Assembly (NCBI GenBank): GCA_036382515.1
Contig: DASVHQ010000289.1
Location: 9,453 to 73,452, forward strand
Source: JADGRF01 sp036382515
GTDB taxonomy: Bacteria; Myxococcota_A; Polyangia; Polyangiales; JAFGIB01
Reading direction: 5' to 3'
DNA: 64,000 nt
A program made the position numbers and the translations under genes. Position 1 is the first letter of the stretch; the number at the start of each line of letters is the position of its first letter. A model generated the notes under the pieces. That model was not told where the DNA came from. It did not search any database and saw only the letters and a list, made by a program, of their open reading frames with translations. Below are positions 48,118 through 60,041 of this stretch, one piece after another.

Positions 48118-50234
48118 ATGCCAAGCACGCACGACAAGCTCCTGGCCGAGTTCCCCGACACCACCTACCAAGCCTGGCGCCAGCAGGTCGACAAGGACCT
48201 CAAGGGTGGCGACTTCCAAAAACGCCTGGTGACGAAGCTGCTCGACGGCTTCGACGTCCAGCCGCTGTACGCGCCGAAGGCTGGCGCTGCGGGCGCCGAT
48301 GCCGCTGGCTTCGCGGGCTTGCCTCCGTACCGGCGCGGCGCTGTGGCGGTCGGCCGTCACGGCGCCCGCTGGGACATTCGCACGCTGCACGATCAGAGCG
48401 ATCTCGCGCAGCTCAAGGCTGACCTGGCCGCGGACCTCGGGCGCGGTGCGCGCTCGCTGTGGCTGCGCTTCGATGCGACGGTGCGCTTCGGGCTCGATCA
48501 GGACGCCGCACGCACGGGTGCGAAGCTCGATGGCATCCCGTGCAGCTCGGCGCAGCAGCTCGAGCAAGTGCTGGCCGGCGTGGATCTGGCGGCCGTGCCG
48601 CTGATGCTCGACGCGGGCGGCAATGCTCCCGCGCTCGCCGCGATGGCCTTCAGCGTGGCGCGCAAGCGTGGCATCCCCTTGACCTCGCTGCAGGGCAGCC
48701 TCGCGTGCGATCCACTGGGCGCCGTCGCTCGCGACGGCACCCTGCCCCACAGCATCGACGTCGCGCGCGCGCTCAGCGTCGAGCTAGTGCGCTTCGTGGC
48801 GGAGCATGCGCCCGCGCTGCGCAGCATGGTTGTGAGCACGAGCCCCTACCACGACGCGGGCGCCAGCAGCGCGCAAGAGATCGCGTACGCGCTTTCGACC
48901 GGCGTCGGCTACCTGCGCTGGCTCACGCAAGCCGGTGTCGACGTGGCGACAGCGGCCCGGCAGATCGGTTTCACCTACAGCATCGGAGGCGATCTCTTCC
49001 TGGAGCTCGCGAAGCTGCGTGCCGCGCGGCTGTGCTGGAGCAAGCTCGTGGCCGCGTGCGGCGGCGACGCAGCCGCGCAGAACACCACGCTGCACGCGAT
49101 CACCTCGCGTCGCACCAAGACCGTGCGCGATCCGTGGGTGAACATGCTGCGCACCACGACCGAAGCGTTCTCCGCCATGGCCGGCGGCGCAGACTCGCTG
49201 ACCACGCGCGGCTTCGACGAGGCTCTGGGGCCGAGCGAGGCGTTTGCTCGGCGTATCGCGCGCAACGTGCAGGTCGTGCTGAACGAGGAGGCGCACGTCA
49301 CGCGTGTCGCCGATCCGGCCGGTGGCAGCTACTACCTCGAGGCGCTCACCGACGAGCTGGCGCGTACGGCGTGGGCGGCGTTCCAGCAGATCGAAGCGCA
49401 GGGCGGCATGCAGCAGGCGTTGATCTCGGGCGCGGTGGCCAAGCAGATCGCGGAGGTCGCCGACAAGCGCAATGCGGCCGTGCGCAGGCGCACAGCCCCG
49501 GTGCTCGGCGTGAGCGAGTACGCGAACCTCGCCGAGGAGCCGGTGGTCCGAGTCGCCGCGGATCAGGCGAAGTTGCGCGCCGAGCAGGTGGCCGAGGTCA
49601 CGCGTTTGCGTGCGGCCCATCCACAAGCGGCTGCGGTCGCGCCGCTCGTGAAGGCGCGCGCTGCCGGTCACGGCGTGTTGCAAGCTGCCATCGATGCGGC
49701 GGCCGCGGGTGCATCCATCGGCGCGCTCAGCGCTGCGCTCGGCGCGGGCGCTGCGCCCATCTACATCGAGCCGCTGCCCGTGCGGAGCAACGCCGAGCTC
49801 TACGAGGCACTGCGCACGCGTTGCGACGCCCACACCGCGAAGACCGGCAAGCGTCCGACGGCGTTCTTGTGCAACCTCGGCGCCATCCCGCAGCACAAGG
49901 CTCGCTCGGCCTTCTCGACGGGCTTCATGAACGCCGGCGGGGTCGGCGTCGTCGACAACGATGGTTTCGGCGTGGCGCAGGCCGCGGTCGAAGCGTTCGC
50001 CGCCTCCGGTGCGACGCTGGCCGTGATCTGCGGGACCGACGATCAATATCCGCAGTGGGTGCCAGAGCTCGTGCCGCTGCTACGCCAGAGAGGCGCACGC
50101 GAGGTCGTGCTGGCGGGTCGCCCCGGCGATCACGAGGCGGCCTTCAAGCAGGCGGGCGTCGGTAGCTTCATCTTCGTCGGCTCGGACGTCGTCGCCACGC
50201 TCAGCACACTCCTCGATCGCATCGGAGTCGCGTC

Positions 50235-50238
<4 letters not shown>
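48118..50238 (+). CDS. mutA: Methylmalonyl-CoA mutase, small (beta) subunit
   Basis: Non-catalytic partner of MutB in the B12-dependent isomerisation of methylmalonyl-CoA and succinyl-CoA. The 706 residues follow the mutase TIM-barrel plan (VDVATAARQIGFTYSIGGDLFLELAKLRAARLCW, RVADPAGGSYYLEALTDELARTAW). The C-terminal B12-like domain lacks the DxHxxG cobalt-ligand motif, as expected for this subunit. Starts at ATG 48118; the stop overlaps mutB by ATGA. Confidence 0.94.
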
Positions 50239-52413
<2,175 letters not shown>

Positions 52414-52433
<20 letters not shown>

Positions 52434-53493
52434 GCGCCCGGCGGCGACGTCGTTCGAGGAGCCAGGCGTGGCTGCGCCTGTCGAGCCGCAGCCCATACCG
52501 GGCCCGCGCCGGCAGAAGCTCTCGCTGGCCGACTACGTGACCGGTGTGCGCGGCTGCGATCGCGCCGTGCTCGGCCGCGCGATCACACTCATCGAGAGCA
52601 ATGCCAAACGCGATCAAGAGCTTGCGCAACGCGTGCTCGTGGAACTCTTGCCGTTCACCGGCAAGTCGCAGCGCATCGGCATCACGGGTGTGCCCGGCGT
52701 CGGCAAGAGCACGTTCATCGAAGCCTTCGGCAGCAACCTCACTGCGCAGGGCCATCGCGTGGCGGTGCTCGCCGTCGATCCGACCAGTGGCATCACGGGC
52801 GGCAGCATCCTCGGCGACAAGACGCGCATGACGCGCCTGGCGCGCGATCCCAATGCGTTCGTGCGCCCTTCCCCCTCGTCGGGCTCGCTCGGGGGCGTGG
52901 GTCGCAAGACGCGCGAGACCATGCTGGTGTGCGAGGCCGCTGGCTTCGACGTGATCCTGGTCGAGACCGTGGGCGTGGGCCAATCGGAGACGATGGTCGC
53001 CGACATGGTCGACTTCTTCCTGGTGTTGATGCTGACGAACGCCGGCGACGAGCTGCAGGGGATCAAGCGCGGCATCATGGAGCTCGCCGATCTGATCGCC
53101 GTCAACAAGGCCGAGGCCGATGCCAGCGCCGCACGCCACGCCAAGCGCGAGTACATGGCCGCGCTGCGCTTGATGCGCGGCACGCACGCCGACTGGAAGC
53201 CGCCGGTGCTCACGATCAGCGGTCTGCAGAATCAGGGCCTCGACGTGCTCTGGGAGAAGATCGGCGAGCATCGCGAGCTCTTCGAGAAGAACGGCGAAGC
53301 GCAGCGCAAGCGTCGCGAGCAGATGCGACGCTGGATGTGGAGCATGGTGGACGACCGCGTGCTGCGCGCGCTGCGCGAGCACCCGGCCGTGGCGGCTTTG
53401 GCCGAGGCGTTGCAAAGCGATGTGCTCGAAGGCCGACTCACCGCGACCCTCGGGGCCGAGGCGATTCTGCGCGCGTTCGGCATCGATCGCTGA
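52414..53493 (+). CDS. meaB: Methylmalonyl-CoA mutase-associated GTPase MeaB
   Basis: G3E-type GTPase that gates cofactor delivery and protects the mutase. P-loop GVPGVGKST near residues 92-100, DPTSGITGGSILGDKTRM, RPSPSSGSLGGVGRKTRE, LVETVGVGQSETMVADMVDFF, and NKAEAD as base-recognition motif. The first 35 residues are a Pro/Ala/Glu-rich extension. Together with mutA and mutB this is a complete mutase operon; methylmalonyl-CoA epimerase is not here. Confidence 0.96.
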
Positions 53494-53572
53494 CGCCCAA
53501 GAACCCTGACGAGCCTGCGCCGCGCCGCGCAGACCCATCGGGACCCTTGAACTTCCGCCACTGCCTCTTGGG

Positions 53573-55471
53573 CTAGGCTTCGACCGGCTCTTCGTCCGAG
53601 CCCTCGGTTTCGTCCTCTGACGATTCCTCGTCGATCTCGTCCGGCATGTCGTCGTGCTCGAAGGGCACGTCGATCTCGTCCTCGCCGCGCTCGTCGGCTT
53701 CGCCGACGGCGTCGTCGGCTTCGCCTGCCTCGCGCTGCGATTCGTCGAGCTCCTCGTCCCAGTCGGCATCGGTCGGCTGGGCTCGGGTTGTCGGCTCCGA
53801 CTGCACGCGCTCGGACCCCTCGGATTGGCGCTGTTCGCCAGCTTCGTTGCCCTGCGCGTCGCGCGCCGCTTCGCCGCGCTCTTCGCCACCGCGCCCGCGG
53901 TCATCGTCGGAACGCTCGGTAGAACCCTGCGCTTCGCGATCGCGGCGCCGCGGCTCCGGTGCGCGCTCGCGCTGTTCGCGCTCACGCAGCTCGCGCTGCT
54001 CGCTGTTGTCACCGAGCGCCTCGAGCAGATCCAGGTCCAGCTCGTGGTGCGCGATCGCCTGTGTGCGTACGGCCACGCCGACACGCTCCATCGCGGTGGC
54101 GATGGCCATGCCGTCGAACAACGCGCATGGTGCCGCACCCGCCATCGCCGCTTCGTCGCGTGCGCCGCTCGTCATGCGGCCCGTGCTCAGAATCCAGGCA
54201 CTGCTGGCTTGCCCGTAGTGATGCAACGCGCCGCGCACCTCGACCACCGTGTCGCGATCGATCTCACGCGCCGTGCGCACGACCACGATCGCCAGGCGGG
54301 TCTCTTCGCTGCCACGCTTGAGCGTGCCCGCGAAGTGGAACTCGGAGACGCTGCTGCCGGGACGGCGCACCGCACGCAGAGCCGTCACGCCCTCGGCGTT
54401 GAGCCACGTGGCAATCAGCTCGGCAAAACCTGCCGCGGGCAGGATGCCGAACTTTTGGATGAGCGTGCGGCGCAGCTCGACGCCGTAGCGCTCGGCGGCC
54501 GCGAGCAAGTCTTGCTCGACGCGCGCCAGGGGCCTTGGCAGGAGCCACTCGGTCAATGAGAGCCGACCGCCACGCACGCGGAAGCGAGAGTGTGTGCGGG
54601 TGAGCTCGGCGCGCGAGATGTCCGCGCGCACGGAGGCGGCGATGGTCGGGGCCAGCCCGGCGGGGTTGCCGCTCAATCGGCCACGGCGCACGAGCAACTC
54701 GGCCACGCGTACGAACGTATGCGGCCCGTGGTCGCCACGCGACAGCACGCTCCACACGGCGTCCGCCAGGTCCTTGCCCAGCAGGTCACCGTCGGCCGGC
54801 TGCCGGTTCCAGTCGAGCTGCGCGGTCTCTTCGACCCGACCGCGGTCGCGATCGCGGTCTCGATCACGGCCGTGGTCACGACCGTTGTCACGCATGCGAT
54901 CTCGACCCTGGTCGCGCGGTAGATCCCGCGGCCGCTCGCGGATCGGCTCGCGTGGAGCCTCGACCCGCACGGGCAGCTCGGGTGCGCCCTCGGGACGATC
55001 ACCACCCTTGCCTCGGCGACGTCGGCGCCGCCTGCGACGCCCGTTCTTGTCCTCTTCGCTGCCTTCCTTCTCGAGGCCTGCGAGGATCGGATCGTCGTCG
55101 CCTTCTTCCTCGGGAAAGACGTCGCCGCCAGGCAGCTGGGCTACGACCGGCTCGGGCTTGGGGGCAGCCACTGCGCCCGGTTCTTCGATGGTGGCTTCGG
55201 CTTCGTTGGCTGCAGCTGCCGCAGCCGCCGCAGCGAAGTCTTCCAGCGCAGATTCGCGGATCGCGAACACGCCAGGTTTCACCTTCATGATCGGTGCCTG
55301 GCCGCGGTCCTTCTTGACCATCATGGCGAGGCGCGAACTCATCGTCACTTCGGGCGTCTTGCCCACGTGCGAGAGCAGGTTTTTTTCGATCGCGAGCTCG
55401 GTGATCCTCTTGTAGTGCAGCGGTTCTCCGGCGCTACGCAGGACCTCCAGCGCCGCTTCCGTAAAAGTCAT
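53573..55471 (-). CDS. HARE-HTH protein with Mrr-like nuclease-fold domain
   Basis: A 632-residue protein. Residues 1-75 form a HARE-HTH domain (MTFTEAALEVLRSAGEPLHYKRI ... VKPGVFAI). Then come an Ala/acidic stretch, an Arg-rich run and repeats of RD pairs (about residues 140-210). A domain at about 330-470 matches the Mrr restriction-endonuclease fold (DTVVEVRGALHHYGQASSAWILSTGRMTSGARDEA), but the Q-x-K active-site strand reads VVVRTA, so cleavage is doubtful. The last 150 residues are strongly charged and end very acidic. Bacterial HARE-HTH/Mrr fusions are known; a role with modified DNA is inference. Confidence 0.75.
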   Translation of the reverse strand: MTFTEAALEVLRSAGEPLHYKRITELAIEKNLLSHVGKTPEVTMSSRLAMMVKKDRGQAPIMKVKPGVFAIRESALEDFAAAAAAAAANEAEATIEEPGAVAAPKPEPVVAQLPGGDVFPEEEGDDDPILAGLEKEGSEEDKNGRRRRRRRRRGKGGDRPEGAPELPVRVEAPREPIRERPRDLPRDQGRDRMRDNGRDHGRDRDRDRDRGRVEETAQLDWNRQPADGDLLGKDLADAVWSVLSRGDHGPHTFVRVAELLVRRGRLSGNPAGLAPTIAASVRADISRAELTRTHSRFRVRGGRLSLTEWLLPRPLARVEQDLLAAAERYGVELRRTLIQKFGILPAAGFAELIATWLNAEGVTALRAVRRPGSSVSEFHFAGTLKRGSEETRLAIVVVRTAREIDRDTVVEVRGALHHYGQASSAWILSTGRMTSGARDEAAMAGAAPCALFDGMAIATAMERVGVAVRTQAIAHHELDLDLLEALGDNSEQRELREREQRERAPEPRRRDREAQGSTERSDDDRGRGGEERGEAARDAQGNEAGEQRQSEGSERVQSEPTTRAQPTDADWDEELDESQREAGEADDAVGEADERGEDEIDVPFEHDDMPDEIDEESSEDETEGSDEEPVEA

Positions 55472-55619
55472 TGAGTATGCTCGTTTCAGTAGGAAAAAGT
55501 TGCGAGAGTGTCGCGGAAGCTAACACCTGGCCCCCAGCAGCGCAAACGCCAGCGTCAACCTGGCTGGCCCCGTCGCGTTGCGCTTCCCTTGGGCGCGGTG
55601 CTGCGCTATGTCGCGCGCG

Positions 55620-55895
55620 ATGGCCGACATTCGCGTCGAGCGTAAGCACGGATTGGGCAAAGAGGCAGCCCTCGCAGCCGCGCTGCAGGTCGCCGATCGC
55701 CTCAAGGAAAAGGCCCAGGTCGGCTATCGGGTCAACGGTGACACCATCGAGTTCGAGCGCACCGGAGCGAAGGGGCGCATCATCGTATCCGAAGACACCG
55801 TCGTCGCGGAAGTGCAGCTGGGCCTCTTGCTGAGACCGATGCGCAGCCTGGTCGAAGCCAAGATCGACGAGTACTTCGCGCGGTACATGAAATGA
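55620..55895 (+). CDS. Polyhydroxyalkanoic acid system family small protein
   Basis: A 91-residue protein matching the PHA-granule-region family: DIRVERKHGLGKEAALAAALQVADRL, then a short beta region (GDTIEFERTGAKGRIIVSEDTVVAEVQLG), then LLRPMRSLVEAKIDEYFARYM. The function of the family is unknown; the name reflects genome context in some bacteria, and no PHA gene is visible here. ATG 55620 is preferred over two earlier in-frame starts (55578, 55608) that add unconserved residues. Confidence 0.7.
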   Translation: MADIRVERKHGLGKEAALAAALQVADRLKEKAQVGYRVNGDTIEFERTGAKGRIIVSEDTVVAEVQLGLLLRPMRSLVEAKIDEYFARYMK

Positions 55896-55913
55896 TCGCG
55901 CCACGACGTTTTT

Positions 55914-55943
55914 TTGACTGGTACAGGCTCGTGGCTGTATCCG
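55914..55943 (+). promoter_or_regulatory. Candidate promoter for ddl
   Basis: TTGACT (55914-55919) follows a run of T and is 18 bases from TATCCG (55938-55943). The -35 is good and the -10 poor. It would give a leader of about 90 bases before the ddl ATG. Confidence 0.35.
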
Positions 55944-56037
55944 GAAAGGGTGAGCGTGCACGCAGCAGCAGCACCGTGAATGACGTGAGCTTCGGGCCGC
56001 GTCGCTCATGGCGACGCCGCCCACGAAGGGAGCCGAC

Positions 56038-57042
56038 ATGAAGGACAAACGTATCGGGATCCTGATGGGCGGGATGAGCGCCGAACGGGAGGTCTCCGTG
56101 ACCACGGGGAACGCGGTCTACCAGGCACTGACGGAGCGCGGTTACATCGCCACCAAGGTGTTCGTGGATCGCGACATCGATCAAGTGCTGCGACAGGAGC
56201 CCATCGACGTGGCCTTCCTGGCGTTGCACGGCTCGTACGGCGAAGATGGCTGCATCCAGGGTTTGCTCGAGATCCTGCAGATCCCGTACACCGGCGCTGG
56301 CGTGACCGAGAGCGCGCTGGCGATGGACAAGCTCAAGACCAAGGAGCTGTTCCGGCTGCACAACGTGCCCACGCCGCCCTACTACGCGCTGCACGCCGAG
56401 CAACTTGGCGAGCTCGCCGAGATCCACGGCTCGTTCGGCTACCCGGCCTTCGTGAAGCCGCGTCGGCAGGGCTCGAGCATCGGCGCCGGCTGCGCGCGGG
56501 ATCTCGAGGATCTACGCCTGCGCTGTGAAGAAGCCGCGCGCTTCGACAGCTCCATCCTGGTCGAGCGCTTCATCGAGGGTCGCGAAGTGGCAGTCGGTCT
56601 GCTCGACGGCCGTGCCATGGGCGCCATCGAGATCGTGCCCAAGCACGGCGTCTACGACTACAAGTCGAAGTACCAGGCGGGCCGAAGCGAGTATCATTTC
56701 CCCGCGCGCTTGCCTCCGACGCGCTACGCGGGCGTGCTTCGCATCGCCGAGCGTGCAGTGCGTGCCGTGGGCGCCGAGGGCGCGACGCGCGTCGACATCC
56801 TCGTCTCCGAGGGCGAGAACGAGTACGTGCTCGAGGTCAACACTCTGCCCGGGATGACACCCACCTCGCTCCTGCCCAAGATCGCGGCCGGCTCCGGCTA
56901 CGACTTCGGCGACCTGTGTGAAGCCATTCTGGACCGCGCCTCGCTCAAGCTCGGCCGGCTCTCCCACGCATCGGCTTCGTCGTATCCGGAAGCGAGCGAC
57001 GTCATCGTGAGCGCCGGCGCTGAAGCGCGCGACGTCGCGTAG
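56038..57042 (+). CDS. ddl: D-alanine--D-alanine ligase
   Basis: ATP-grasp ligase making D-Ala-D-Ala for peptidoglycan. Length is 334 residues with GILMGGMSAEREVSVTTGNAV, FLALHGSYGEDGCIQGLLEI, PYTGAGVTESALAMDKLKTK, YPAFVKPRRQGSSIGAG, KSKYQAGRSEYHFPA and EVNTLPGMTPTSLLPK. The residues that set D-Ala specificity over D-Lac appear normal. GAAGGGAG precedes ATG 56038. It stands apart from any mur operon. It ends seven bases before the convergent gene. Confidence 0.97.
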   Translation: MKDKRIGILMGGMSAEREVSVTTGNAVYQALTERGYIATKVFVDRDIDQVLRQEPIDVAFLALHGSYGEDGCIQGLLEILQIPYTGAGVTESALAMDKLKTKELFRLHNVPTPPYYALHAEQLGELAEIHGSFGYPAFVKPRRQGSSIGAGCARDLEDLRLRCEEAARFDSSILVERFIEGREVAVGLLDGRAMGAIEIVPKHGVYDYKSKYQAGRSEYHFPARLPPTRYAGVLRIAERAVRAVGAEGATRVDILVSEGENEYVLEVNTLPGMTPTSLLPKIAAGSGYDFGDLCEAILDRASLKLGRLSHASASSYPEASDVIVSAGAEARDVA

Positions 57043-57049
57043 CAAATGC

Positions 57050-58069
57050 TCAACGACTCGTCGCTTCGGGAGGCGCAGCGTCGCGCTTGCCAAGCCACAG
57101 GCCGGCTTCTCCGCCGGCGCTGATCACGTCCGCCCGGTAGACGAGCAGCGTCACTTCGCCGGCGCCCGTCTGCGCTTCGGACTCGATGGCCAGGTCGCCG
57201 GGCTCGTGCACGCACAGCTGCACAGCGGCGCCTGCGTGGCCGCCTGCGCCCGCGCCAAGCTCAGCGCCGTGCTGGTCGAGCACGCGCACGGCGAGCTCGC
57301 TGATGCCCGCGTCGCCGAAGGCCGCAATCGTGTAGCACTTGCCGATTTGCACCGGCAGGCTGGTACGCACGCGCTCGCGTTCGGCGATCTTGAACACGAG
57401 CGGGTCGCGCACGGCCTCGAAGCCATGCTTGCGCAGGCCTTCCGCGAGACTGGTGGCGGCGTCTTCTTCGAGCTCGTGCGAGCCCACCGCTTCGGCAAAG
57501 GCGGGCCGTCCGCCGAGGACCCGCGCCACCGGTCCCAGCGCGCTGCGCGGGCCGCTGAACGATGCAACCACGAACGAACCGTCACCCTCGTAGAGCTGCA
57601 CCACGTAGTACAGCATCTTCGCCACGGGCCCGGCACAGGTCTGGATGGTCGGATGCGCGTTCGGCTCGGAGTCGACCGCGAGCAGCTCGCCCTCTGGCGT
57701 GTACAGGGCGGCGTCCACGTCCTGTACGGTCTTGGTGGCCAGGGCGAGCCAGGTCACGCAGCTGTTGGCGGCGACGTGCACGGCGAAGGTCGCGTGGTTC
57801 CCGCTTGGCAGGAAGCCCGTGTACCGGTCCGGCCCCGGCTGCACGCCGAGCTGTGCGAGCACGCCGCTGATGCGCGCGACCACGGGCGCCAGACTGGGCG
57901 CCAGCGCGGCATCCGACGCACCTGCGGCGGTGCTTGCCGGAGAAGCCGTGGGTCGCGCAGTGGCCAGCCCCCCGGCACCCGAGCAGCCGAGGCACGCAGC
58001 GATCAGCGCGCCGCACAGCCTGCGCAGCGCGCGCCCGGCCAAGTGTCGATGTCTCGCGACCTGCCTCAA
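57050..58069 (-). CDS. Predicted lipoprotein with repeated secreted beta domains (A)
   Basis: A 339-residue exported protein. The N-terminus (LCGALIAACLGCSG) is an uncleaved-looking lipoprotein signal with possible lipobox IAAC. Two copies of a domain can be seen: one around NSCVTWLALATKTVQDVDAALYTPEGELLAVDS ... PTIQTCAG, the other around GKCYTIAAFGDAGISELAVRVLDQHGAEL ... VQLCVHEPG. The pattern (a Cys-led strand, a DVD/ELAV strand, a Gly turn, then a second Cys) resembles pre-peptidase C-type domains. It is related to the adjacent protein, to which it is coupled by ATGA. Function unknown. Confidence 0.7.
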   Translation of the reverse strand: MRQVARHRHLAGRALRRLCGALIAACLGCSGAGGLATARPTASPASTAAGASDAALAPSLAPVVARISGVLAQLGVQPGPDRYTGFLPSGNHATFAVHVAANSCVTWLALATKTVQDVDAALYTPEGELLAVDSEPNAHPTIQTCAGPVAKMLYYVVQLYEGDGSFVVASFSGPRSALGPVARVLGGRPAFAEAVGSHELEEDAATSLAEGLRKHGFEAVRDPLVFKIAERERVRTSLPVQIGKCYTIAAFGDAGISELAVRVLDQHGAELGAGAGGHAGAAVQLCVHEPGDLAIESEAQTGAGEVTLLVYRADVISAGGEAGLWLGKRDAAPPEATSR

Positions 58070-59403
58070 GGGTGCTCCTGTTCTGCGGCTGCATCTCGTC
58101 CGAGCACCACGAGCAGGCGCGAAGCGCCATGCGCTTCGCGAGCGCGCACCGACAGCTGCAGCGCTTGCTGCGCGGTCGCGCAGTGGTACACGAGCGGAGC
58201 GCGCGCGGCGGCGGCATCGGTCGCCAGCAGCTCCCCGCGCTCGTCGGTGAGCCCGAGCTCCAGCGCTCCGGGTTTCGTCTCACCCACGGCCACGGCGGCG
58301 ACCGCGTAGCACGCTGCCTCAGGCAAGCGCAGTGGCAGCCTCAGGATCTCCGCCGGGCTCACGATGGCTGTGGTCAGCAGCTGGGCGTGCATGCCGTGCT
58401 GCAGCATGCGCCGCGCCGTCTCTGCGTAGGCGATGCGGGCGGTTTCGTCGACGCCGGGCGGCAAGCGGGCGTCAGGCTCCTGCAACTCGAACGCTTGCAC
58501 GCTGTACGCCCCCGCACCCTGGAACACGGAGACATCCGCGATGTAGTGCGCCGGCGCGCTGGCGCAGAGCTTCACCATCGCGTTGCGTCGACGCGTCGTA
58601 TCAGCCATCAGCGGCTCCGCGAACAGGCGCGGCCCACCGAACATGCGCAGGTCCAGATCGACCACGTCGCGGCTGCCCACCGCGACCAGCGCATAGCAGT
58701 GCGCTGCATCCAGTTGCATGCCGCGAGCTTCGTGCTGCCCCGCCGCAAGCGTTCCGTACGCCAGGAGTGCGCCCGGTTTGTAGCCCAGCGGCGCGAGCGC
58801 AGCGCGCGTGTGCTCCATCTCTTCAGGGATGGAACGCGCCGCCGGCTCCGGCCCCACGTCGATCGCCGCAGGCCGCGGCTCGCCGATCCACGGGCAGCCG
58901 TCGAGTAGAGCAAGCGCGGCCATGGGTTCGCTCGCATGGCCGAGCACTGCATAGCTGACCTCGCCCTGCCCATCCATCACGCGCAGCGTCACGAACACGC
59001 GGTCACCCGCGCGACCGCAGTACAGGGCGTAGGGTTTCGCGCTCGGCCCGTCGGCGCGGGCTACCGTTCGGCCGTCTTCGGCGTTCACGCGCAGATCGAT
59101 GTCTTGCACGTACTTCGCACCCACTGCGATGAACGCCGCGCAGTCGTCTTGCGCGAGCACGTACGGATGCACTCGCACGTCGCCCGCCAGGAAGAACTCT
59201 TCGGACGGCGCTTGCAGCCAGTGCGAGCCCTCGTGGTGCTCGGTCTGCGCCTGCGCCGCGGTCAAGCATTCGTGCGCCGAGCCGGCCGCGGCATCGAGCG
59301 CTAGCGCCGCTGTTGGCGGCAGCAGCACGAGCCACGCCAGCACGCACTGAGCGGTCAGGGCTGACGAGCGGAGGAGTTGGTGCTGGCGTGAGCCGTGGCG
59401 CAT
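58066..59403 (-). CDS. Predicted exported protein with repeated secreted beta domains (B)
   Basis: A 445-residue protein with a Sec signal peptide (SALTAQCVLAWLVLLPPTAALA, cleavage after ALA). Three domain copies recur: DDCAAFIAVGAKYVQDIDLRVNAEDGRTVA ... ALYCGRAG, AHCYALVAVGSRDVVDLDLRMFGGPRLFA ... KLCASAP, and AACYAVAAVAVGETKPGALELGLTDERGELLA ... YHCATA. Each pairs two Cys, probably a disulfide. The same unit occurs in the next gene, so these are paralogues in an operon. ATG 59403 is preferred; 59448 is also in frame. Confidence 0.7.
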   Translation of the reverse strand: MRHGSRQHQLLRSSALTAQCVLAWLVLLPPTAALALDAAAGSAHECLTAAQAQTEHHEGSHWLQAPSEEFFLAGDVRVHPYVLAQDDCAAFIAVGAKYVQDIDLRVNAEDGRTVARADGPSAKPYALYCGRAGDRVFVTLRVMDGQGEVSYAVLGHASEPMAALALLDGCPWIGEPRPAAIDVGPEPAARSIPEEMEHTRAALAPLGYKPGALLAYGTLAAGQHEARGMQLDAAHCYALVAVGSRDVVDLDLRMFGGPRLFAEPLMADTTRRRNAMVKLCASAPAHYIADVSVFQGAGAYSVQAFELQEPDARLPPGVDETARIAYAETARRMLQHGMHAQLLTTAIVSPAEILRLPLRLPEAACYAVAAVAVGETKPGALELGLTDERGELLATDAAAARAPLVYHCATAQQALQLSVRAREAHGASRLLVVLGRDAAAEQEHP

Positions 59404-59496
59404 GCAGGCGTTCTTGGATAGAGGGTAGCGCCCGCCACGCCGCGGCACCGGCCGATTCTGCCCAGGCGCTGTCCGGGGGCGCCGAGAAGTGGGTTC

Positions 59497-59525
59497 TTGA
59501 CATTTCCGATAGGCTTAACCAGATT
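59497..59525 (+). promoter_or_regulatory. Promoter of the sulfur operon
   Basis: A perfect -35 TTGACA (59497-59502) and a weak -10 CAGATT (59520-59525) are 17 bases apart, just ahead of the Rrf2 gene. A weak -10 fits an activator- or repressor-controlled promoter; the Rrf2 protein itself is the obvious candidate regulator. Confidence 0.5.
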
Positions 59526-59545
59526 CCCTCGGTCAGCCCAGTCGC

Positions 59546-60001
59546 ATGAAGCTCTCGAGCAAAGGTCTCTACGGGGTGCAGGCCATCTTCCACTTGGCCT
59601 TCCACGCCGACGGCGCAGAAGCGCAAATCAAGGAGATCTGTGAGCGCCAGGCCATCCCGCCACGCTTCCTGGAGCAGGTGTTTCAGGACCTGCGCAAGGC
59701 CGGCATCGTGACCTCCAGGCGCGGTCCCCGCGGCGGCTACAAGCTGGCCCAGCCGCCCGAGCGAATCCGGCTCGGTGACATCATTCGGGCGCTGGAAGGC
59801 CCCGTCCAGCTGCTGCCCGCCGGCCGGCACAAAGAACCCACCGAATCCTCGAGCCACGCAGTCGCGCAAGACATTTTCAAGGGGCTTTCCAGCGGCATCG
59901 AAGCCTGCTTGGATGCCGTCACCGTGGCGGACATGTGCAGCAAGGCGGAGGCGCTGGGCATCGCCCGCCGCCCCCCGCCCGCTTACGTCTACGCCATCTA
60001 G
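59546..60001 (+). CDS. Rrf2-family regulator, CymR-like
   Basis: A 151-residue winged-helix regulator (MKLSSKGLYGVQAIFHLA, QAIPPRFLEQVFQDLRKAGIVTSRRGPRGGYKLA). The three closely spaced Cys that bind [2Fe-2S] in IscR are missing; the C-terminal region has only two separate Cys (EACLDAV, DMCSKA). Together with cysK next door this looks like CymR, which in Bacillus senses cysteine status through a complex with CysK. It probably controls the operon that follows, including itself. Identification as Rrf2 is certain; the sensing mode is inference. Confidence 0.9.
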   Translation: MKLSSKGLYGVQAIFHLAFHADGAEAQIKEICERQAIPPRFLEQVFQDLRKAGIVTSRRGPRGGYKLAQPPERIRLGDIIRALEGPVQLLPAGRHKEPTESSSHAVAQDIFKGLSSGIEACLDAVTVADMCSKAEALGIARRPPPAYVYAI

Positions 60002-60041
60002 TCGGTACAAACCCTGGCCGGACAACCCTGCTCGGACAAAC

